Positions 1 through 4,589 of a stretch of DNA of 8,627 bases are shown here, piece after piece. A program made the position numbers and the translations under genes. The stretch is from DATESZ01 sp035283845 (lineage in GTDB: Bacteria > Desulfobacterota > Syntrophia > Syntrophales > JACQWR01). Under the pieces are notes generated by a model, which saw only the letters and a program-made list of their open reading frames with translations, made no database searches and was not told the origin of the DNA. Numbering within the stretch: position 1 is the first letter of the stretch; the number at the start of each line of letters is the position of its first letter. The stretch is taken from positions 1-8,627 of the forward strand of contig DATESZ010000060.1 in assembly GCA_035283845.1 (NCBI GenBank), given 5' to 3'.

Positions 1-940
1 CGACGGCGTCGCTGAAGTCATAGTGAAAATGCCCCTTGGTAAGCGTCGGACAGGCGGTCGGCTCAACTCCCACCAGCCGAACTTTCTTGCCGTTGACCTT
101 GTCCATGAGGAACGGCCCGGCTATCCCGCCGAAGTTGCTGCTGCCGCCGCAGCAGCCGATTACCACGTCGGGGTAGTCCCCCGCCATTTTGAACTGTTTC
201 TGGGCCTCCAGGCCGATAATGCTCTGATGCAGCAGTACGTGGTTGAGCATTGAACCAATGGCGTGCCTGGTGTCCTCGCACGTCACCGTATCCTCGACTG
301 CCTCGGAAGTGGCGATCCCCAGGGAGCCAAGGTTTTTAGGATCTTGCGTCAGGATGGCCCGCCCGACGTTGGTGGTGTTGGTAGGGCTTGACGCCACGTC
401 GGCGCCGTAGACCTGCATGATGTTCTTGCGGTAGGGCTTCTGCTCGTAGCTTATCTTCACCATGTATACCTTTAGCTGGATACCGAATATATTGCAGGCA
501 TAGCTCAGGGCGCTACCCCATTGGCCGGCGCCGGTCGCGGTGGTGATACGCTTGGTCCCGGCCAACTTGTTGTAGTAGACTTGCGCTACCGCGGAGTTGG
601 TCTTGTGGCTGCCTGACGGGCTCACTCCCTCATACTTGAAGTAAATCTTGGCCGGCGTCCCCAGCATCTGCTCGAAGCGGTGGGCCCGGCAAAGCGGTGA
701 AGGACGCCACTGGGCGTAGATCTCCAGCACCGGTTCAGGGATATCGATCCAGCGCTTGGTACTTACCTCCTGCTCAATGATGTTCATCGGAAACAGCGGG
801 GCAAAGTCCTGCGGGCCCACCGGTTGGCCGGTGCCCGGGTGCAATGGCGGCATGCAGGGATTTGGCATGTCTGCCGTGATGTTGTACCACTGACGCGGCA
901 TATCGCTCTCGTTGAGTTGATACCGGATGGTCTTATTCAT
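1..940 (-). CDS. trpB: Tryptophan synthase beta chain, TrpB2 type (3' end cut by window edge)
   Basis: This is a PLP-dependent beta subunit that condenses indole with serine to give tryptophan. The frame is open for 313 codons from the ATG at 940 to the left edge, so the C-terminal part is missing. The PLP-lysine motif SGSHKTNSA places the Schiff-base lysine at about residue 113. The substrate-loop motif GAGQWGSAL is at about residues 137-145, and the PLP-phosphate loop GGSSNFGG at about 265-272. The long N-terminal extension (MNKTIRYQLNESDMPRQW, then a PLHPGTG segment) and the GAGQWGSAL wording fit the TrpB2 branch rather than classical TrpB1. A purine-rich AGGGGA lies about 6 bases before the ATG. 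No trpA or other trp gene is visible next to it; the divergent neighbour is yjbQ. TrpB2 enzymes often lack a TrpA partner and can salvage indole, but that role here is inferred. Confidence 0.93.
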   Translation of the reverse strand, partial: MNKTIRYQLNESDMPRQWYNITADMPNPCMPPLHPGTGQPVGPQDFAPLFPMNIIEQEVSTKRWIDIPEPVLEIYAQWRPSPLCRAHRFEQMLGTPAKIYFKYEGVSPSGSHKTNSAVAQVYYNKLAGTKRITTATGAGQWGSALSYACNIFGIQLKVYMVKISYEQKPYRKNIMQVYGADVASSPTNTTNVGRAILTQDPKNLGSLGIATSEAVEDTVTCEDTRHAIGSMLNHVLLHQSIIGLEAQKQFKMAGDYPDVVIGCCGGSSNFGGIAGPFLMDKVNGKKVRLVGVEPTACPTLTKGHFHYDFSDAV

Positions 941-1227
941 GTTGTTTCCCCTGTTTTTGAATTTTATAAGAATCTTCGCCTAAAGTTACGAATTACTTCC
1001 TGTCTCCCTTTTATCTCTGATTTACCTTTCGCAGAGATTGCTAACATACTTTAAGTTAGAACTCAAGTTTCGTAAGTGCAAAATATTCGCAATATATTGT
1101 AGTTATTAGCGGTATAGCGAAATAAAGTACGATATATAGGTGTTGTTATCAAAAAAAGCGCCTTGACGTGCACGCCTCGCAGGGGTACGGTCGCACACAA
1201 TACGAGTGTGAGCAGGGAGGTTTAACC
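941..1227. other. Divergent intergenic region between trpB2 and yjbQ
   Basis: These 287 bases separate two divergently transcribed genes. The part from about 1040 to 1155 is clearly AT-rich (runs such as aaatattcgcaatatatt and acgatatatagg), as expected of promoter DNA. The last 60 bases before yjbQ are GC-richer. I see no coding region, RNA gene or convincing terminator. A short frame at 824-1054 on the plus strand mostly overlaps trpB2 antisense and has no coding character. Confidence 0.6.
1163..1191 (+). promoter_or_regulatory. Possible sigma-70 promoter of yjbQ
   Basis: TTGACG at 1163-1168 (5 of 6 matches to the -35 consensus) is followed after 17 bases by TACGGT at 1186-1191 (3 of 6 matches to the -10 consensus). 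Transcription would start near 1198, about 30 bases before the yjbQ ATG. The weak -10 makes this tentative. Confidence 0.28.
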
Positions 1228-1626
1228 ATGAGGCAGTTTAAGGTAAAGACGTCTTCAAGAACTGAATTGATCGACATTACTGCCATAATTACGGCCATTG
1301 TAAAAGAGGAAAAAATGAAAAGCGGGCTTTGCCATGTTTTTGTTCCCCATACGACGGCCGCAATAACGATCAATGAAAATGCCGATCCCCATGTGCCGGA
1401 AGACATACTGACGTCCGTAGCCGGACTCGTGCCGCGAAATGGCTGTTACAGGCACGAAGAGGGGAATTCCGATGCACACGTCAAAGCGTCACTTTTCGGC
1501 TCTTCGGAGACAATAATTGTGGAGGAGGAGAGACTTGTCCTTGGCGTCTGGCAATCCGTTTTTTTCTGCGAATTTGATGGACCGAGGACGAGAAATGTTT
1601 TGGTAAAGCTGATCCTCACGGCATGA
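1228..1626 (+). CDS. yjbQ: YjbQ / UPF0047 family protein
   Basis: This is a 132-residue single-domain protein of the YjbQ (UPF0047, secondary thiamine-phosphate synthase) family. The length is typical, so it is complete. Family hallmarks visible are HTT at 41-43, the segment TINENADP at 47-54, EGNSDAHVKASLFGSS at 78-93 with its conserved His84, and a C-terminal LGVWQSVFFCEFDGPR block at 105-120, where the family usually has GTWQ. E. coli YjbQ has weak thiamine-phosphate synthase activity and its physiological role is unsettled, so the function should be treated as uncertain. I chose the ATG at 1228 because a strong AGGGAGG sits 7 bases upstream; an in-frame ATG at 1168 lacks a ribosome site and would add residues the family does not have. 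The gene converges on suhB with only 10 bases between stop codons. Confidence 0.9.
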   Translation: MRQFKVKTSSRTELIDITAIITAIVKEEKMKSGLCHVFVPHTTAAITINENADPHVPEDILTSVAGLVPRNGCYRHEEGNSDAHVKASLFGSSETIIVEEERLVLGVWQSVFFCEFDGPRTRNVLVKLILTA

Positions 1627-1636
1627 GTTCGGCCCC

Positions 1637-2422
1637 TTAAATCGTCGGGCAGGAGGCCAGCGCATCGACCATGGCCCCGTGTATTTTTCCATTAGAGGCC
1701 AGGATGTAACCTGTTTTCAGCCCATAGGAATTTCCAAGAAGGTCGGTGACGACTCCTCCGGCTTCATTGACCATCAACCAGCCTGCAGCCGTATCCCAGG
1801 GCATCAGCTTCAATTCCCAGAACCCGTCAAACCTGCCCGCCGCCACATAGGCAAGATCAAGAGCAGCGGAGCCCGCCCGGCGAATTGCCTGGGCCTTTTT
1901 TGCCATCCCGATAAAGTAATTGATATTGTTATCCTTGCTTGCCCGTATATCGTAGGGAAAACCCGTAGCGAGAAGGCTTCGTGACAGGTCATCTATTTTC
2001 GACACTTCAATCGGCTTGCCGTTCAGAAAAGCGCCGCCGCCTTTTTTAGCGGTGAACATTTCATTCATTACGGGGTTGTAGATTGCGCCGATAAGGATTT
2101 CCGACTTTATTTCCAGGGCCAGGGATACGCAGAAAACCGGGTAACCATGGGCGTAGTTGGTGGTGCCGTCCAAGGGGTCGATAATCCAGCGGTGATCCGA
2201 ACCATAATCATATCCAGATGATTCTTCCGTCAGGATGTCGTGACGGTTGAATTCCTTTTGTATCCGGTGAACGAGTAATTTTTCAGACATCAGGTCGGCT
2301 TCCGTTACAATGTTGATTTCTCCCTTGAAGTCGATCCTGTGTTTTTCGGTCAGCTTCTTCAAGAGAAGGCTTCCGGCTTCCCTGACAATGGTTTCGGCAA
2401 ATTTCAGATAATCCTTCGTCAT
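1637..2422 (-). CDS. suhB: Inositol monophosphatase family protein (SuhB-like)
   Basis: This is a 261-residue Mg2+-dependent, lithium-sensitive-type phosphatase of the inositol monophosphatase fold. Metal-binding motifs are intact: EE at 66-67, WIIDPLDGTTNYAHG at 79-93 (Asp82 and Asp85 as ligands) and WDTAAG at 209-214 (Asp210). The block RRAGSAALDLAYVAAGRFDGFWE, around residues 181-203, is the usual SuhB/IMPase substrate-side signature. Such enzymes hydrolyse myo-inositol-1-phosphate and related sugar phosphates; in E. coli SuhB also acts in rRNA transcription antitermination. The sequence does not tell which role applies. The ATG at 2422 follows GTGAGG by a short spacer. A good promoter candidate lies about 50-75 bases upstream, in the gap shared with the divergent rodZ-like gene. 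Confidence 0.93.
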   Translation of the reverse strand: MTKDYLKFAETIVREAGSLLLKKLTEKHRIDFKGEINIVTEADLMSEKLLVHRIQKEFNRHDILTEESSGYDYGSDHRWIIDPLDGTTNYAHGYPVFCVSLALEIKSEILIGAIYNPVMNEMFTAKKGGGAFLNGKPIEVSKIDDLSRSLLATGFPYDIRASKDNNINYFIGMAKKAQAIRRAGSAALDLAYVAAGRFDGFWELKLMPWDTAAGWLMVNEAGGVVTDLLGNSYGLKTGYILASNGKIHGAMVDALASCPTI

Positions 2423-2469
2423 ATATACCTCACTGTGGTTTTAACATGCTACCGATGAAGGGCAACTTT

Positions 2470-2498
2470 ACCATATGAATTTTTTTCGACGTCGTCAA
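2470..2498 (-). promoter_or_regulatory. Likely sigma-70 promoter of suhB
   Basis: On the minus strand TTGACG (2498-2493, 5 of 6 consensus) is separated by exactly 17 bases from TATGGT (2475-2470, 4 of 6). The spacer contains an A-run. It faces suhB, with a predicted transcription start near 2463, leaving a leader of about 40 bases. This is a sequence match only. Confidence 0.45.
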
Positions 2499-2568
2499 AA
2501 TGTTTTTATTGCTTGCCAGAGTAATAAATGTTAAAAGCATGCCGACTTCGGAAGGCAGGTCTTGATAG

Positions 2569-3447
2569 ATGGAGGCTCAATCTCGACAGGAGAATTCCGG
2601 CAGGGGCGGCGGGGAAGGGGGCGTTGACTTAAAAGCCCTCAGAGAGGCCCGCGGCCTTACCATTAATGACATTTATCAGGCTACCAGAATCAGTTTCGTG
2701 AACCTGGATTCGTTAGAAAAAGAGGAATTTCAACATCTTCCGCCGCCGATTTATACGAAGGCCTACATCAATGCTTATGCAGAACTGCTGGATATAGACG
2801 CAAAACAGATTATAATCCGTTACGACAAATATTTAGCGGCTGTAGCAAGGGCAGACGATGATGAACCCTGTCAGCTTACTGACGGAGGCGGTTTTTTTTC
2901 TAAAAGGGTTGTTATTACCGCATCAATACTGGCAGCTTTTTTCTCTGCCGGTTTTTATATTTACTTCTATTCCAATTTTCAGGCATCCGATGTGCTGACA
3001 ACCGTTTCACTATTCGTTCAGCCGCAAGACAGTCCTGTGGAGGCGGTGAAGAATAATTCAGCAACAGAAAACCAGGGAATAGCTTTACAGACAGAGCCCG
3101 GAGGAGCGGCAGAAAATGAGCAGATGCAGGCAGAAACTTCTGTACCTGCCGCCGGTGACGAAATCCATAAGGATATAGATGGGGGGAATATAAATGCTTC
3201 CCCGGTTACTCCTGCCTCGTCAAACCTCCTGATCGTCAGAGCAAATGCAATGACTTGGCTGAGGATCGGCGAAGGCGATAAAAAACCCTATCAGATCCTC
3301 ATGAAACCTGGTGAACAGGTTGAACGTTCTGCCCCTCAATTTACCATTGACGTAGGCAATGCGGCGGGGATCACTATTGAGTTTCAAGGAAAAACGATGG
3401 AATCCTTGGGCAAATCAGGCGAAGTTGTCCATTTGCGCCTGCCCTAG
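2569..3447 (+). CDS. rodZ: RodZ-like protein: cytoplasmic HTH, one transmembrane helix, DUF4115 tail
   Basis: This 292-residue protein has the three-part RodZ layout. Residues 20-85 form a Cro/CI-type helix-turn-helix domain (LKALREARGLTINDIYQATR, then an IYTKAYINAYAELL segment), the part that binds MreB in characterised RodZ. Residues about 113-134 are a single hydrophobic helix (VVITASILAAFFSAGFYIYF). Residues 135-217 are a low-complexity Gln/Glu/Ala-rich linker. Residues 218-292 form a beta-rich DUF4115 domain (MTWLRIGEGDKKPYQILMKPG). The predicted topology is N-in, C-out. The role inferred from the family is to anchor the MreB cytoskeleton to the membrane and guide cell-wall elongation. 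The start at 2569 has GGCAGG about 9 bases upstream. The Gly-rich N-terminal stretch (residues 10-18) is poorly conserved in such proteins, so the true start could be slightly different. Divergent from suhB. Confidence 0.85.
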   Translation: MEAQSRQENSGRGGGEGGVDLKALREARGLTINDIYQATRISFVNLDSLEKEEFQHLPPPIYTKAYINAYAELLDIDAKQIIIRYDKYLAAVARADDDEPCQLTDGGGFFSKRVVITASILAAFFSAGFYIYFYSNFQASDVLTTVSLFVQPQDSPVEAVKNNSATENQGIALQTEPGGAAENEQMQAETSVPAAGDEIHKDIDGGNINASPVTPASSNLLIVRANAMTWLRIGEGDKKPYQILMKPGEQVERSAPQFTIDVGNAAGITIEFQGKTMESLGKSGEVVHLRLP

Positions 3448-3566
3448 GAAGGGTAGCTAACATCCTATAGGTTATAGGCAATTGGCCTGTAGTTAACGAG
3501 TTTGACAGATATTTCCTCCCGTTGTAAGTAAGCACGGGGTCGCAAACCCCGGAAAGAGAGGTTCAT
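3448..3566 (+). promoter_or_regulatory. Leader region of tatA with promoter-like box and hairpin
   Basis: A perfect -35 hexamer TTGACA lies at 3502-3507; the best hexamer 17 bases on is TAAGTA (3525-3530), a weak -10. A hairpin CGGGG(3535-3539)-TCGCAAA-CCCCG(3547-3551) ends 5 bases before the ribosome site AGAGAGG (3555-3561), 5 bases from the tatA ATG. An upstream CCTC (3515-3518) could pair with GAGG of the ribosome site if transcription starts further upstream, for example from rodZ readthrough. A second weak stem, TATAGGC-AATTG-GCCTGTA, lies at about 3474-3492 without a T-run, so I do not call it a terminator. Confidence 0.35.
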
Positions 3567-3752
3567 ATGTTTGGTATAGGAACGCCTGAATTGCTGGTTA
3601 TCCTGGTTATCGTATTGATCATTTTTGGGGCGGGCAAGCTTCCGGAGATCGGCGGCGCCATTGGAAAGGGCATAAAAAATTTCAAGAAATCCTTCCGCGA
3701 GGATGAAGAAATTGATGTCACACCGGATAAAAAAAAGATTGAACCCAAGTAA
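3567..3752 (+). CDS. tatA: Sec-independent protein translocase subunit TatA/TatE
   Basis: This 61-residue protein is a textbook TatA. It has a short periplasmic N-terminus with a polar Glu8, a transmembrane helix at about 8-20 (ELLVILVIVLIIF), the hinge FGAGKLPE at 20-27, an amphipathic helix (IGGAIGKGIKNFKKSF, about 28-43) and a short charged tail ending in PK. TatA oligomers form the size-adjustable pore or membrane-weakening patch through which the twin-arginine system exports folded proteins, with TatC as receptor; tatC is not in this window. The ribosome site AGAGAGG is 5 bases before the ATG. The short tail is typical of TatA from Desulfobacterota and Gram-positive bacteria and shorter than the roughly 89 residues in E. 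coli. The gene stands alone, converging on ssb after about 50 bases. Confidence 0.95.
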   Translation: MFGIGTPELLVILVIVLIIFGAGKLPEIGGAIGKGIKNFKKSFREDEEIDVTPDKKKIEPK

Positions 3753-3804
3753 AGAGGGCTTTTTCAGTGGGACCTGTTTCGATGGCGCCGGTAAAAGGTT
3801 TCCC

Positions 3805-4221
3805 TTAGAAGGGGACGTCATCTTCGGGCGTAGATTCGCCCTCAGCAAAAGCCGGCATTGAGTCGTAGCCCGGCACTTCATCAACTCTCCCCGTTCCTTT
3901 TGACTCCAGCATGCGCATGTTTGAAGCGATGATCTCGGTGGTATAGCGTTTGTTTCCTTCCTTATCTTCCCAGGAACGCGTCTGTATTCTTCCTTCGATA
4001 AATACCATTTTCCCCTTGGAAAGATATTTCCCCGAGATTTCCGCCAGCTTTCCGAAGGTCACAATCCTGTGCCATTCTGTCTTCTGTATGCGCTCGCCGC
4101 TCTTGTCCTTGCGCGATTCATCGGTGGCCATGTTGAAATTTGTTATCATCAGGCCGTCCGGTGTGTATCTGACTTCCGGATCTGCCCCCAGTCTGCCTAT
4201 CAGGATTGCCTTGTTGACCAT
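3805..4221 (-). CDS. ssb: Single-stranded DNA-binding protein
   Basis: This 138-residue protein has an N-terminal OB fold (about 1-107) beginning MVNKAILIGRLGADPEVRYT. It contains the conserved KTEWHRIVTFGKLAE segment (about 47-61) with the DNA-stacking Trp, and SKGKMVFIEGRIQTRSWED (about 68-86). A short linker leads to the acidic tip DDVPF, which recruits repair and replication partners such as RecO, PriA and the clamp-loader chi subunit. It works as a homotetramer in replication, recombination and repair. The linker is short for the family (about 25 residues), which is common outside the enterics. AAAGGGGAAAG precedes the ATG at 4221. It converges on tatA; upstream lies the repeat-bearing intergenic region. 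Confidence 0.96.
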   Translation of the reverse strand: MVNKAILIGRLGADPEVRYTPDGLMITNFNMATDESRKDKSGERIQKTEWHRIVTFGKLAEISGKYLSKGKMVFIEGRIQTRSWEDKEGNKRYTTEIIASNMRMLESKGTGRVDEVPGYDSMPAFAEGESTPEDDVPF

Positions 4222-4255
4222 CGTCTTTCCCCTTTCTTTTCCGCGTTTAATTTAT

Positions 4256-4323
4256 ATGAAAATACCCCCCTTCCTGTATCCCTCCCCCTCGACGGGGGAG
4301 GGAGGGGTGGGGGTGATTTTCAT
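4256..4323 (+). repeat. 68-bp palindromic repeat element, copy A (intergenic)
   Basis: The core is a perfect 10-bp stem TCCCTCCCCC (4279-4288) / GGGGGAGGGA (4294-4303) around the loop TCGAC. It is followed by GGGGTGGGGGTG. The outer edges form an 8-bp inverted repeat, ATGAAAAT (4256-4263) and ATTTTCAT (4316-4323), and the adjoining C-run and G-run extend the outer stem. The core matches the repeat inside hsdM (5331-5368) closely, including the TNGAC loop and the trailing GGGGTG.GGGTG, in the same orientation. It resembles the REP-like or intergenic palindromic repeats of many proteobacterial genomes. Confidence 0.75.
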
Positions 4324-4465
4324 CCTTCGTTGTGCCCGACCCGGGCATGGGGGTTAGTTGAGTTGAAGGATACACAATTTATTGTTGCTTGGCAATATTT
4401 TAGTAGTGTTATACCTATTACGTAATGATAATAAACATATTGTCGGTATATTTTCAATAATAGCT

Positions 4466-4494
4466 TTGACTTTGATCATTAATCAGCATAGGAT
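4466..4494 (+). promoter_or_regulatory. Likely sigma-70 promoter of hsdM
   Basis: TTGACT at 4466-4471 (5 of 6) and TAGGAT at 4489-4494 (4 of 6) are separated by 17 bases within AT-rich DNA. Transcription would start near 4501, giving a leader of about 90 bases before the hsdM ATG. Confidence 0.42.
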
Positions 4495-4589
4495 TAACCA
4501 TATTTTTCCAAGACCGATATTAGTCAGGCAGGGGTAAGGTATTACGCATATTAATTTGTGCAATGGATCAATAAAGGGCTGATTTGACG

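Larger units (their letters stand above)
4222..4589. other. Long intergenic region between ssb and hsdM
   Basis: About 368 bases without a gene. The first third carries the palindromic repeat at 4256-4323 and a smaller hairpin GCCCG-ACC-CGGGC at 4334-4346. From 4370 to 4560 the DNA is strongly AT-rich and holds a likely promoter for the next gene plus a perfect 10-bp palindrome ATTACGTAAT at 4417-4426, of unknown meaning. Plus-strand open frames crossing it (3950-4357, 4069-4425) lie antisense to ssb and run into the repeat, so they are not genes. Confidence 0.7.

Noticed and set aside
2440..2536. TTTTAACAT and its inverted copy ATGTTAAAA in the suhB-rodZ gap
   Set aside because: The 9-bp arms are AT-rich and about 80 bases apart, with no link to promoter positions; chance is likely.
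3448..3500. Terminator after the rodZ-like gene
   Set aside because: The stem TATAGGC/GCCTGTA is weak and is not followed by a T-run.
3530..3560. Possible c-di-GMP (GEMM) riboswitch before tatA, because of the GCAAA-containing loop
   Set aside because: Only one short hairpin is present; the second conserved helix and its GGCAAACC-type segment are not seen.
3950..4357. Plus-strand open frames between ssb and hsdM (135 and 118 codons)
   Set aside because: They are antisense to ssb and end in the palindromic repeat; the SPSTGEGGVG peptide they show is translated repeat, not protein.
4417..4426. Perfect palindrome ATTACGTAAT
   Set aside because: It is short, in AT-rich DNA, single-copy and not placed convincingly relative to the promoter; it may be chance.
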